Shown here: positions 35,745 through 47,073 of the stretch, one piece after another
How positions within the stretch are numbered: position 1 is the first letter of the stretch
How the letters are laid out: each line of letters starts with the position of its first letter
Origin: Porogramme epimiltina
Lineage: Eukaryota; Basidiomycota; Agaricomycetes; Polyporales; Polyporaceae
DNA length: 64,000 bases
NCBI GenBank assembly: GCA_900155495.1
Contig: FTLJ01000102.1
Coordinates: 1 to 64,000, forward strand
Direction: 5' to 3'
The notes under the pieces: model-generated
The model's database searches: none
The model's input: the letters and a program-made list of their open reading frames with translations, nothing else
Told to the model about the DNA's origin: nothing
Translations under genes and position numbers: made by a program

Positions 35745-36866
35745 TCTTGCCTTGGACGGCTGGAGGGTTACATGTGGATGCTATGTTGCGAATAGAACCG
35801 TAATATTGTTTATTCTGGACAATTTCAAACTCACGAGAGCGAGAATGGCCTCGCGGAGAGCAGATTATGAGTAGAGTTCAGCATCCGGCTGGCTGAAATT
35901 CCAAGACTGTGGTCATGACTCATGGGATTGTTGCTTCAGAGCTACGATAGTGCTGGCAGTGCTGTTCCAAAGAACGCGTGTCAAACCCGTCCCATACATT
36001 AGCTAGCTTTAAGACGATTTAATGAGTTGAATGGTACATTATCGAATAGTCACATGCAATTGACAAGGAGCAAAAATATTGAACCCTGCCCGGATTGAAC
36101 GGACGACCTTGAGGATTTCCCAAGCTGGAATCTCACGCGCTACCACTGTGCCAAGGGTTCTTATGGTGCGACCCATCTGCATACGTCATATCGTGATTAG
36201 GCAGCACTCGTGAGAAGGAAGGGTGGGGGTGTTCCGACCGAGGACGGAACTCGATTCTTGGACCTACGTTGAGTGTTCAACTGTGCCATCATCGATATCT
36301 GCGCACTGACTACGCAAGCGTCTCAACTTCTGGCGTTCAGTCCCACATTCCTCAGCTGAGCCACGGAAGCTGCCTTCCGAATCGTGACGTATTTCCCTCC
36401 AGCCTTCAGTGTAGAATAGGTTCCATACTTCACTGGGAAGGCTGTCATAGTCATCAGGAATACGACTGACTGATGCTCTAAACCTACATTACAGATTCTG
36501 TGAGGGACGCAATACTAATATTCTACTATACCCAATTGAAGATAATTGCCAGTTTGGTTTGCAAAGCGATTCATAATTGACGAGGACTTCCAATGTTTCT
36601 CCAGTGCGTTTACTGGTGGGTAAGTCGTCTAGCAGCGCATTTACGGATATGTCTTCGTGTCTCTGGCGCAATTGCGGTCGGCATATACATAACACGATGG
36701 ACTATGGACACACCCTCCGATAGGTATTCCGATCGGGGTGCATCACTAAGATAACCATGCAGCGTCAAGGCCATCCGAATATAATTCCTGGCTGAAGGGA
36801 CAGGATACCAGCAAGATCATCCCTCCAAGTGGCAAATACTTCATCCTACTCAGACGTCTCCAAACA
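35745..36866. other. Spacer holding tRNA-Trp copy 1
   Basis: Apart from the tRNA at 36,080-36,160, nothing was recognised. Short frames (for example 36,269-36,469) have no domain. The AT-rich part near 35,800 is the likely SEC21 3' untranslated region. Confidence 0.45.
36080..36160 (-). tRNA. tRNA-Trp (CCA), intron-containing, copy 1
   Basis: Read on the minus strand, it folds as a tRNA. The 5' acceptor strand GAACCCT pairs with AGGGTTC, and the D loop has GTGGTA. The anticodon loop is TTCCAG with anticodon CCA. The T arm GTCCG-TTCAATC-CGGGC is regular. About nine extra bases after position 37 are an intron. One A-C mismatch is needed in each of the D and anticodon stems. A run of T follows the 3' end (pol III stop). 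The sequence is identical to the copies at 49,983 and 62,165. Confidence 0.82.
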
Positions 36867-37887
36867 ATGTCGGGCCCTCGCGTTTGGCTTAGTCCGTCCT
36901 TGCACTGGTCCGCTTTGAGCAGCCAAGTTAACTGTTCTCCGTTTAGTCACTGGTGCCAGTCAAGGTTTCGGCCTCGCCATGGTGCACTGCGCACTCGCCC
37001 ATGGTGACAAAGTCATCGCCACGATGCGCAAGCCCAGCGCGGCCGCCGATATCGTCGCACAATACCCTTCCTCGCAGCTCATCGTCGTCGAGCTCGATGT
37101 GGCAAAGCCGGAGCAGATCAAACCTGCGTTTCAGGCTGGAAAGACGGCGTTTGGACGCATCGACGTCGTGTTCAATAACGCGGGCTTCGCGGTAGGAGGC
37201 GAGGTTGAGACGGTGCCGGAAGACATTTCGCGCGCGGTCTTCGAGGTCAATTTCTGGGGCGCCGTGCACGTCGCACAGGAGGCGCTCCGCTTCTTCCGCG
37301 AGGAAAATGTGCCCCGGGGTGGCCATCTCATCCAGAACAGCGCCGCATGTGGCGTTGTTGGCGTTCCACTGCTTGGCATTTATTCCGCGACGAAACATGG
37401 TAAGCGGAATTGCTCGTCGTCGGCGAAGCAGTAATTCACTTCAGGGCAGCGTTGGAAGGCTGGACGGATAGCTTGGTCCTGGAGCTCCCACCGTCATGGA
37501 ATATTAAGGCTAGGCTTCCACCCGTAATCGTCATACTTGTGCTCATCTTCGTTTCAGGTTACGTCGGTCAAGCCAGGAGGTTTCAAAACATCTGTGATAA
37601 GCGCGCTTCAGATGACCCCTCAGCACCCCGCGTACTCCGACCCTTCAAACGTGTCCTCACTCACGCGCAAGAGCTTGTCTGAAAGCCTTGAGCATGCAGA
37701 TGGGCTGTCGCGGCTCGGCTTTGCCGATCCTAATAAAGCCGTCGAGAAGATATGGGAGCTAACTATGCTCGATGAGCCGCCTCACCACCTTCCTCTTGGG
37801 AAGGATGCCGTCAAGTTCTTGAAGGACAAGGGGGAAGAGCTCATCAAAGCGGCGGAAGCGTATGAGTCGTGGTCGGCGGACTTCTAG
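36867..37887 (+). CDS. Short-chain dehydrogenase/reductase (classical SDR)
   Basis: An NAD(P)-dependent oxidoreductase of unknown substrate. A tiny first exon (36867-36891, MSGPRVWL) joins 36947 to give WLITGASQGFGLAM, which contains the TGxxxGxG cofactor loop. Further motifs are DVVFNNAGFA (NNAG) and the catalytic IYSATKHALEGW (YxxxK), with a serine upstream in the NSAACG segment. VKPGGFKTS follows the active site. The C-terminus is helical and ends ESWSADF. The arginine/lysine in TMRKPSA after strand 2 suggests NADP(H). The third intron (37509-37557) appears to use a GC donor (AAG|GCTAGG). The alternative GT donor at 37524 would leave an intron of only 34 bases. About 280 residues, normal for the family. 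Confidence 0.88.
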
Positions 37888-38447
37888 CCAGGACGGAGGA
37901 AATGGTCGTAATTGGTTGCACTTATTTACGGACAACGATTGTCATGAATGGAGGGGGACTAAGGCTCCATTGTGTGCGCCTCAAACGCATACAGTACATC
38001 TCCAGGTGGCACAAGTAGAGACCGATTTACCAGATTGCTAGGACCCATTGGCAATTGAAAATCTCCTTCCATTGCTTGTGCGGCGCCTTGGCTGGCTCGG
38101 TCTGATTATTCGCATCGATGAGGAGATCAAGTAGTAGAGTGTAACCCACAGGCAGAGTCCAGGGGGTAGACGTTTGGGAGATCTGGGAACAGTTCACTAC
38201 ATGCCCTAGACCGTCTATGGCGGGGTTTGTCGCTCAAGTCACGATCACGTGAATGACGCGTAGTTGTTGTTGGGTTTGTATTCTTATGAGCGTCTATATT
38301 GAACTCTGCTTCCTTCCGTCTCCGGACACCACCCATTTCGCGACACGACTGTAGTCGCACGACACGCCGCTCAAGAACAACGCGTACACCTGTCTGATAT
38401 CTTAAGTCTACGGAAATCCCGCATATAACCGTCTACTTCCGCATCCA
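37888..38447. other. Short spacer between the SDR gene and the coiled-coil gene
   Basis: No gene was recognised. It contains the SDR 3' flank and the promoter of the next plus-strand gene. Confidence 0.45.
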
Positions 38448-41400
38448 ATGTCGACCTGGGGTGTCGGCGACAATCACGACTCTGACGAGGTTCGCAATCT
38501 CAAGGACCAACTCCGAACTAAAGGTATGTCGAAAATACTCTATAACATGCACGTCTAATTTTAGATAGGTGCATCCCATGCAACACTCCAAGGGGAGCTG
38601 CTCAAGAGGGAGGGAGAGCTGAAGGAGGTTTGCGAGCAATGGAATGTAGCATTGGCCAAGGTGCGTCGTGTTGAATCTGTTATGTAGAGTTCTTCTAAAG
38701 TCTCGAAAAATCAGCTCGCAAAGGATGCTGATAGGGTGGTCCAACTCGAGGCTGAGCTCAAACGCCGCTCTGAAGATCTAGTAAATGAGCGTGTTAATCG
38801 TGCCAATGCAGAAGCTGCTTTTACCGCTGCCGATGAACGTCTCAAGCAATCCCAACAGGAAGCATCTTCGCTACAAGCCACCATTGACATACTCTCGTCT
38901 CGCGCAGACTCAACACTCGCGGGACAATCGAAACTTCAACAAGACAACGCGTCGCTATCATCTCGTGTTCGTGCGCTGGAGTCAGAGCTCCAGAACAGGG
39001 CAAAGGCCGAAGAAGCAGCGCTCCGCCAAAGTCAGCCGTCGAGCGCAAAGCATCGCCGCCAACCGTCCGATACCGGCTTTCGTACTGCCGCCCTGGAGAA
39101 AGAGGTCACGGAACTGCGCACAAAATCAACGCAACAAGCTTCTGAACTCGACCGCATATCCCAGAATCTCGCTCGGGCCCGCAATGACCTTGTTCGCGTT
39201 CAGAATGAGAAGACAGCTTCGGAAAGGCGGCTTCAGAAGCAGTTGGAAGAGGCACAGGCTGCATTGGAGGACCAGGAGGAGGATCTTCGTCTTGCAAGGG
39301 ATGCTCGGGGTGGCGCGGATGTTGCAGCACGTGAAGCTGAGCTCTTGGAGAGGCTCGAAGAGGAGGAGAGACGTGTCGCCACTTTGGAGAACGAATTGGC
39401 AAGGTCATCGGGGAGCCGGAAACGCGATTTCGCGATGCTCGAGGACGAGCTTAACAGGATGACTGGCCTCCTGGAAGAGGCGAATGCCAAAGTTACATTT
39501 ACAGAAGGCAAGATCACAGAGCTTAACCGCCAACAGGAGGCTACCGTCCGCGACTTTAAACGTCTTCAGCAGGAACGTGATCGTCTCTCGGACCATGTGC
39601 ATACATCCGAAACCCGAATAAAGTAGGTCTACCATACATTCTCGTATATCACCTGCTCAAGCCTGGCGTCTTAGTGAACTCGAGCTTCGTCTTTCTACTT
39701 CGTCGCAAGGTTCATCGCTCGGCCAATCCGTAGATCAGACAACAGCCGACACAATGGAACGCCTCCTAACTGCTATTGAACGCCTTCGCGGAGAGCGCGA
39801 CAGTCTCCGGCGTGACCTGGAATTCCTCAATGTCGAACATCAGTTCTCTGTTCAGTCTCTGGAACAGAAGCTCACTGTTGCAACGTCTACCACCCCTGTC
39901 ACTTCGACTTTCAACACCGCCGATCTTTCCGCGTTAGAAGGTCATATCCAGGCCTTCCAAGATCAAGTCGACCATTCTACAAGAGTAGCGACTGTCCTCG
40001 CTATCGTTGCACAGCGCACAGATGTCCTGCGGGAACACCAGTCTACATCTATCCAAACTTTGCAAGCCAGATTGAGCGTCGCAAGTGAGCGCCTCCTCCA
40101 AGCAGAGCATCTCCTTCAAGAACGCGAAGGGCAACTCTCGTCGTCGACTGGTTCGCTTGATGCCGCACAGTCCCAGGTCGATGGTCTTCGTGCGACCGTC
40201 CAGCGGCTAGAAGACGACCTCACCAAAGAACGCCATTGTCACGCCGAGACGGGGTCTGCTTTAGCAGACGCAGAGGCCCAACTCAACGCGGTCTCAGAAG
40301 CATTATCGGAAGCTGAGGGGGCTCGGGACGCTCTCGCACTCGAGAAGACACACTTGGAGTCCGACCTCGCTGCCGCACGGGAAGAACTTGATGACGCTGA
40401 GGCGCACCATGCGGAGCAGCTTGCGTCGTTGTCAGCGGCGGGTCAGGCGGGTCATGGCGTCTATGCAGCATTGCGCGCGCAAGTGCGCGAGTTGGAAGAG
40501 CGCATCCTCAGGCGGACGGAGCAGATTGGCGTCCATCAGCACGACATCAAGAGGCTCGAACTCAACATGAAGCTCCAGGAGGATCGTATTGCGGAGATGA
40601 CCCAAGACCTCGAGGTTTACCAGAACGAGAAGGTCGCGATGCTCGAAGACTGTAGGACCACCCGCGAAGAGCGTGACGATGCGATGCAGCGCTGCGATCA
40701 ACTCGAGGAGGCGATGGAGGTCGTCGAGGAGCACCGTGAGCGCGAGTTGGAGGCCATGGTCCACGTCGCGTTCTCTGCTGTTGCCTCCAAGCGCGATACC
40801 ACCATTCGGTCAAGGTTTGTGTTGACCGCGGGCCGTGAGGAGCGCTTGTTGCTGGAAGAACGCGTTCGTGCCCTTCAGGATGAACAGGCAAGCCTCACTT
40901 CTCAACTCGAGGCCCTTACTCAGGAGCGCGACCGACTCGTCCACACAATCGACGCCAATCTATCTTCCTCTCAGGCACAACTCGACCAGGCATCGTCCGC
41001 TTCCCGGGCCGCAGAGCAAGCGAGGACGGCAGTCGAATCTCATGTATCCGCGCTCCAGACGGAACTCGAATCGAAGGACAAGGAGCTTGCGTGTGTCCAG
41101 AGGCAGCTGTCTGTTGTCCAGGCAAGTCACGCAGACCGGCAGTCACTCGATGCCGGCGTTTTCGCCCAAGAGAAAGAGGCCCTAGAGAGCCAACTGGACG
41201 ACGCGCGGGCGTCATGCGACAAGTTCCAAACTCTTCACAAAGAGACTGCCGAGGAGCTACAGCGCGTCGAGCAAGACCTCAAACGTGCGGAGGACGAGCT
41301 GGCGTGCCAACTTGCGAGCACGGAGGCTCAGTCCTCGACAGAGGTTCAGCTTCGCGAGGAAATTGCACAGGTCAAAGAGCAACATGCAGCAGAGATCGCG

Positions 41401-43595
41401 TCGATCGAAGGCAAGCTTGAAGCCATTTCCGCAGAGCTTGACGTTGTTTCTGGCGCTCGCCGTGAAGCCGAGTCAGCCCTCGAGCATACTTGTTCGGAGC
41501 TTAACCGCACGAAAGAGTTACTCGAGATGCGTTTGGCCGAGGCCGGAGACACGATGGAGAGTGCGGAACGCTTGGAGGCTGAGTTGGAGCGTCTGAAGAG
41601 CGTCCATTCCGAGGAGATTAGGAACCTCCGCGCAGAGCTCGACACCGCTACCTGCCAGCTTCAGGATATCGTCAAGCGCAAAGAAGAACTTGAAGCTCTC
41701 CATAGTCAGGCTATACAGGAATCCCAGGATCTGGCCGAAACACTCTCCAAGGCTCAACAGCGCGCCGAGGACCTCGAGAATGTTCTTGCACAGCTTCGGG
41801 TCTCTCAAGCTGAAGAACGGCAGAACCTGCAAACCCGCCTCGACAAAACGGAGCAAGCCCTCGTTTCCGCTCAGGCTGACGCTAATGCCCAGACACGCGA
41901 TGCCATGGACGAGCTCGCCCGTACCGTTGAGGAGCTGCAAGGTCGTGTGACTGCTCTCACTCGGGAGGCAGACGAGTACCGTGCAGAGCTCGACGATGAG
42001 AAGGCCGCCCATGTTCGCACACACGAGTCGACCATCGCAGATCTGCAAGAAACTGTTGCACGGCGTAATGAAGCGGAAGCCGCCCTTGCCGAAGCTGAGA
42101 GGGAGCTCCCAGAGCTCCGAGCACAGTTAGAGAACATGGAGGGCCTTCTACATGACGCTGAAGAAGAGAAACTCAGTCTACAGCACCAGACGACCACCCT
42201 CGAGGCCGAGGTCCAACGTGCCAAATCACTGCAGCGGTTCCTTCAGAGCCAGGTCTCCGATGGGTACGCTTTTTCTTGTCCGCCTACTCCTCCAATATTT
42301 TAACTATACCAACAGTGAAAATCGTGTGACTGCACTTGAGGAGGAGCTTGCGGAGCTTCGAACGAAGGCGACTACCCTTGACAAACTCGCTCAGACTACC
42401 CAAGCGAACCTCACGATGGAGAAGATCCAACACGACCAAACTGTCGCATCCCTTCGTCGGGAGTTGAATACTCTGCGAGCTCAACCTAGCGCAGAGGACG
42501 AGATTGCCGATCTAAGGGAGAAGAACGCGGAGTATGAAGAACTTCTTCGTGCCAAGTGTCTGGAAATTGAAGATAACGACGACAAATTCATCGAGTAAGC
42601 ACTCTTCGCGTTCATACATTGTCTACATTGCTAAACCATGCTTTAGGATGTTGAAGGAGAAGAAGAAACTCAACAACAAGATCGACTCGTTGTCACGCAA
42701 AGTCCAGAATTTGCAGACCAAGTTGGCAGTTTTGAACGACGCTGCTGCTAAACCCACCGAGACTCCAGCCCCTCCGCCAGTAGCCGCTCCCGCACCTCGA
42801 CCACCCACCGTCTTCTCTCCCTCAGGTCTTGCACCCGCCCCCACCATCTTCAGCGCCCCCGCAGCCTCTTACTCTGCATCTCGCCAGCGAGTTGTAACGG
42901 CCCCTGCTACTCATGCTCCGAATGCTGCTTCCATTCCCCCAGTCCCAATACCCACGTTCCGGCCAAAGACACCCGAGTCGCGCTCGCGTCTGGTCTCTGG
43001 ACCTTCTTCGTCGACGAGTCGTCCGAAGACACCAGAGTCCCGCATGCCGGTGTTCAAGGCCCGCACTCCGGAGCGCCATCGCACGCCCACCGCCACTCCT
43101 TCCCTGCCCGAGTCCTCCTCTTCCTCCTCCTCTCTCATCGGCGTCAAGCGCCGCGCTCCCGACGACTTTGACGACTGCGCCTCAGTCCCCCCGCAGACCT
43201 TCACCGCCGACAGCGCGCCGCTAGGGCCTGCAGCCGACGGCGAGGCGCCGCCTCCCCAGCCCACGACCCCGCGCCTCCGGAAGGCGTTCCAGAACATGCG
43301 GACGGGCTTCACGCCCGTGCGGCACCAGAACGGCCATAGGGCGGGATCGGCCTCGCCGCGGCGCGCGACGACGGGCACGAGCGTCCCCGCGCCGCTGCCG
43401 CCCACGATCGCGGACGTGACCAACAGCCCCCGCGCGTCGTCGCACTCCGAGGGCACCAAGGTCGCCGCCGCGAAGAAGGGCTGGCTGGGCAAGCTCAAGT
43501 CGGCGCCGGCGCAGCAGTCCCGCGGGGGCGGCGGCGGCTACGCGTCGCGGCAGCCCGTCTTCGACCCGGCCGGTGCGCGGACGCGGTTCCCTTAA
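38448..43595 (+). CDS. Very large coiled-coil protein with a proline/serine-rich C-terminus
   Basis: It starts MSTWGVGDNHDSDEVRNLKDQLRTK. Two short introns then lead into about 1,350 residues of nearly unbroken heptad-like sequence rich in E, L, A, Q and R (for example LEAELKRRSEDLVNERVNRA and ELRTKSTQQASELDRISQNL). The last ~330 residues change sharply to proline, serine and threonine. They include a repeated RPKTPES(R) motif (about 42,960 and 43,020), KARTPERHRTP and TPRLRKAFQNMRTGFTPVR, which look like proline-directed kinase sites. The protein ends FDPAGARTRFP. About 1,600-1,650 residues. It is probably a structural or scaffolding protein (spindle pole, septum, Golgi or motor-linked), but no family was recognised and no motor or membrane segment is visible. 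The fold class is sure, the function not. Confidence 0.8.
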
Positions 43596-43816
43596 GGTGG
43601 CCCGTTCGCCGCCGCCGCCGCTGTTGTTCGTCGCTGTGCTCGAGCTTTCGCGGACTGGATTTTTTTCTCGTTCTGAGCGCTATCTCACACCATCGATGTA
43701 CCACTAGCCATCCATCCGTCCGTATGTTTATTACTGGTCTCTGTCCCTAGCATCTCCGTGTTTTATTATCGATTGCGCGCATTTTTCCCCTTTACGTCTT
43801 TCGGTGTGTGACCGGT

Positions 43817-45680
43817 TTATGCCTTTACGAGGTTGGCTTCGACCAGCTCGCGGACCTCCGCCGCGGCGCCCCAGGACTGCTGGTACCCGGCAGGTCTGTA
43901 ACACAAGACGCGTCAGCGTCGCCCGTCCAAGTACATGCGGGAAAGACCACGCACCCGAACCCGTACGCATGCACAACGAGCACCTCGCCCTCGGCGCCGC
44001 CCGCGCCCGCGTCCACGTCCGCAGCGAGCCACTCGCGCGCAGGAAGGGGCACGCGCACGCGCGCAGCGTCGACGCGCGGCCCGCCCTTGCGCGCGGGGCG
44101 CAGGCCGACGTTGTGCGCGAGGATGCGGGTCGCGGGGCCGGCGACGGCGGGCTGGAGCGCGGCGCAGCGCGCGAGGATGCCGCGCGCGTCGGCGGCGGAG
44201 AAGGAGGTGTCCCACGCGCCGCGCTCGTACTTGCCCCCGAGGATCGTCGTGAAGCCCGAGGAGGAGCCCGGCGCGGGGCGCGGGATGATGTATGTCGCTG
44301 TGTCGTCTTCGGACGCGCCTGTGCGGGGTGGGGTGGGCGAGGGGGATGAGGAAGGTGAGGAAGGCGAGGGTGAGGGTGAGTGGGGAGAAGAGAAGAGAAG
44401 AGGTGAGGGGAGGGGAGAGGGGAGACGGACCGAGCTCGGTGCACATGAACTCGTTCACGGCGGGGTTGTCGATCACGATCGTCTGGCCGCGGATCGGGTA
44501 CACGTCCTGGTCCTCGAGCCCGATGAGGGAGCGCGCGCCTGCGTCGACGTCCGGCGGGGTCCGGTCAGCAGTGGGCGATCGACGTTGCACGGTGCGGCGT
44601 GGGAGGACTCAGGACGCACCTAAGCCGGTGGCGTTCACGAGGACGCCGCCTGGTCCCGCGAGCGCGGTGGCCTCACCGAGGGACGTGACCTTCTTGCGGA
44701 TGAAGGCGACCCCGCGCGCGGCGAGCTCCGTCTTGAGCCACGGGAGGTAGTAGGTGGGGCACACGGAGACGGTCTTGAAGCCGACGCCGCACGCCTGGCC
44801 CGCGGGAAGCTCCTCAGGCGCGAGGATCCTGAACTGCGACGTGCGCGCGGGCGGGGAGGCACAGCGAAGGGGGTGGTTCGCGCGCGAGGGACGCGGGCGC
44901 GTGAGTACGAGGAGGGCGCGCGGAGATGATGGAGAGGGGGCGTGCTCACGTCGCGGACGAGGTCCTTGTACCACAGCCGCTCGAGATCCGTGCCGGCAGC
45001 GTAGAAGACCCTCGAGGGAGAAGCCTGGGGTCGCGCGCGCGCGCGAAACGCACGCAGGAGTTTTTGTCAGGGACACCCAGGTCCGCGAAGCCGGGACGCG
45101 CGGGGCTTACGATCGCGAGGCCGGCGGGGATCATGTCCCAAAACTTGTCGCTGCGCGGGGGGGAGAACGACGACGGCAAGGGTGGTGAGCGGCGTGTGCG
45201 GGGAGGCGGACGGCGCGGGCGGCCGCGCGGGGTGCGCACGCTCACAATGTGGCCTTCTCCCACTTGGAGATGCGCGCGTCGAAGGAGCCCATCGGAGACC
45301 AGTTCGCGCCCTGCGACGTGACGGATTGGCACGGCGGCAAGACGGGCGATCGGAGGAGGTGGGTAAGGCGCGGGTGTCCGGCCAGACGGCGCGGGCGCCA
45401 GCCGTGGGCGCGCGCAGAGTTAGAGTTGGGCTCGTCAGGGCGCGCGGGCGCCCACGCGCGCAGAACGCCGCCTGGCCGGGCACCCGTGCGCGTGCTGCGA
45501 TGGACGACTCACCGCCCAGGGGGACGCGAACGCCTGCGAGTCGAGGTCGTCGGGCATGTCGCGGGCGACGACCCTGATCCTGTAGCGCGGGTTCTGGGAG
45601 AGGACGTGGGCGGCGGTGAGGCCGATAACGCCGGCGCCCAGGACGACGACTTCGGTGAGTGGGGCTGTTGTTGTCGCCAT
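43817..45680 (-). CDS. D-amino-acid oxidase, FAD-dependent
   Basis: It oxidises D-amino acids to 2-oxo acids, ammonia and hydrogen peroxide, usually in peroxisomes. It starts [27 protein letters not shown], with the GxGxxG FAD loop. Next come [103 protein letters not shown] and [20 protein letters not shown]. The C-terminal flavin-contact segment [19 protein letters not shown] is completed by splicing at about 43,955-43,897. The stop is at 43817-43819. It is about 380-400 residues with at least six short introns. The end, VEANLVKA, is not a standard SKL-type peroxisomal signal. The opposite-strand gene at 46,489 lies about 800 bases away. Confidence 0.9.
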
Positions 45681-46488
45681 GATCACTGGATAGGACAAGT
45701 GGTCAGGGCGGCCGCCGGAAAACAATGGAGGCAAAGGGAACAGTAGCGCACCGTAGCAGATGGGGGTTTTAAGTAAAGAAGAGCTTGCGGCGGGGTGTGC
45801 TCTGTACGCCGCAATTGTGGGGGAGTCATTTCGGGCACTGTACAGTCGATAGGGGAGTCTAGATTAGAAGGGCCCATCGATCCCGACTGTCGGCAGCCGG
45901 CAGTGGACACGTCTGGCTGTGCAGCAGCCGGATGTCTGGACAGGCAGGTGGGAGACGCTAAGCCCGCTAAGTGGGGGCTCGAACGAAGAGAGGGCGATGG
46001 AGCCGGTGAGTAGACACGCGGCAGGGGAACGGTGCTGGAGCGGGTGGCATGTGGAAGCGAAACACAGCCACGGAAGGGGCCCTGGCGGGGCGTGGGGGCG
46101 GGAGCTGGGTGGGGATGGCGGGGCGAGCTTGAGGGTGCCGCAAGAGTCTATCACTCGCCCGGTGCTGGCGCGGATCGAAGCAGACCGCCCCATCGTGGGG
46201 CAGCCCCGGCAGAGCCCATCGCGGCCCACGAGCGTCCCGCGGGGACACATGGCCATGGACGGGCCTGTGCTGGCTGCACTCGCGCTAGCTGGTACTGGCA
46301 CCGGGGCGCCCGCGAAGAGACCCCAGGAGCAGGAGCGAGGACAGCGGGCGAGGGGCGGGCGCCAATGGCCATGGCCGCGGGCGAGTTCTGTTCCCCCGCA
46401 TGCCCGTGCCAGACGCGGCCCCCATATAGCCCCCAGCCCGCGCCGTTTCCACACCCTGCACACCACGTCCCTGCCGCCGCGAAGCCGC
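45681..46488. other. Divergent promoter region between DAO and the 46.5-kb gene
   Basis: No exon is supported. A plus-strand frame open from 45,919 runs into the next gene but is not conserved-looking upstream of 46,489. A CATATAG element at about 46,422-46,428, roughly 65 bases before the downstream ATG, may be a TATA box. Confidence 0.4.
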
Positions 46489-47073
46489 ATGCCCCGCCCA
46501 CCCAGCCCCCCAGAGCTCTCCCCTCTTGAGCGCACCGCCCTCTGGGTGCAGGCGCAGGCCGCCCAGACCTACGCCCGCGACCCCCAGCCGCCGTCCCCCG
46601 CGCGCTCGTCCACGACCACAAAGACCACGTCCTCGTACCGCACCACCGCCTCCTCGGACGCCGTCTCTCTCAAGCCCACCTCCCTCGTGCGCTCCAGCTC
46701 CATGCAGCACCAGACGCCGTCCACCCGCTCCGCCCGCCCCCCCAGCGCCTCCGCCACGCACCGCCCGCGCTACGACTCGCGCGCCCGCCGCTCCAGCCTC
46801 CCCTTCCCCCAGAGCCCGCCCGGCTCCGGCTACCCCGTCCAGCTCGAGGTCGCCGCGCCCCGCAGGCCAGAGTCCGAGGAGCCCAAGGCGAGTATCACCC
46901 CTCCGCCCGTCCGTCGCCTTCAGGCAGATGCGAGCAGCCGCCCACAGGCACAAACCCCGCGCCCGTCCCTGAGGAAGCAGCGGCGACCCTCGCTCATCGA
47001 GCAGATCATCACCTTTGGTACGCCCGGCACGCGAAGGAAAGAGGAGCCCGGGGGGTCTCGGAGAAAGACGTAG
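46489..47073 (+). CDS. Unrecognised proline/serine-rich protein
   Basis: An intronless frame of 194 codons starts MPRPPSPPELSPLERTALWV at 46489. I chose this ATG because the sequence upstream in the same frame is of poor composition and because a TATA-like element lies just before it. The first 30 residues (LSPLERTALWVQAQAAQTYA) are helix-like. The middle is a disordered stretch rich in S, T, P and R. The end, RPSLIEQIITFGTPGTRRK, could be a short conserved helix. There is no signal peptide, membrane segment or known domain. The opposite strand is also open (46,285-47,100), so coding status rests on composition and the plausible promoter only. Confidence 0.5.
   Translation: MPRPPSPPELSPLERTALWVQAQAAQTYARDPQPPSPARSSTTTKTTSSYRTTASSDAVSLKPTSLVRSSSMQHQTPSTRSARPPSASATHRPRYDSRARRSSLPFPQSPPGSGYPVQLEVAAPRRPESEEPKASITPPPVRRLQADASSRPQAQTPRPSLRKQRRPSLIEQIITFGTPGTRRKEEPGGSRRKT

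Noticed and set aside
40800..40836. Possible intron inside the coiled-coil gene (segment VHVAFSAVASKRDTTIRSRFVLTAG, about 40,759-40,831)
   Set aside because: The segment breaks the heptad pattern and has a GT...AG pair, but the frame is open through it, so I could not decide and did not alter the model.
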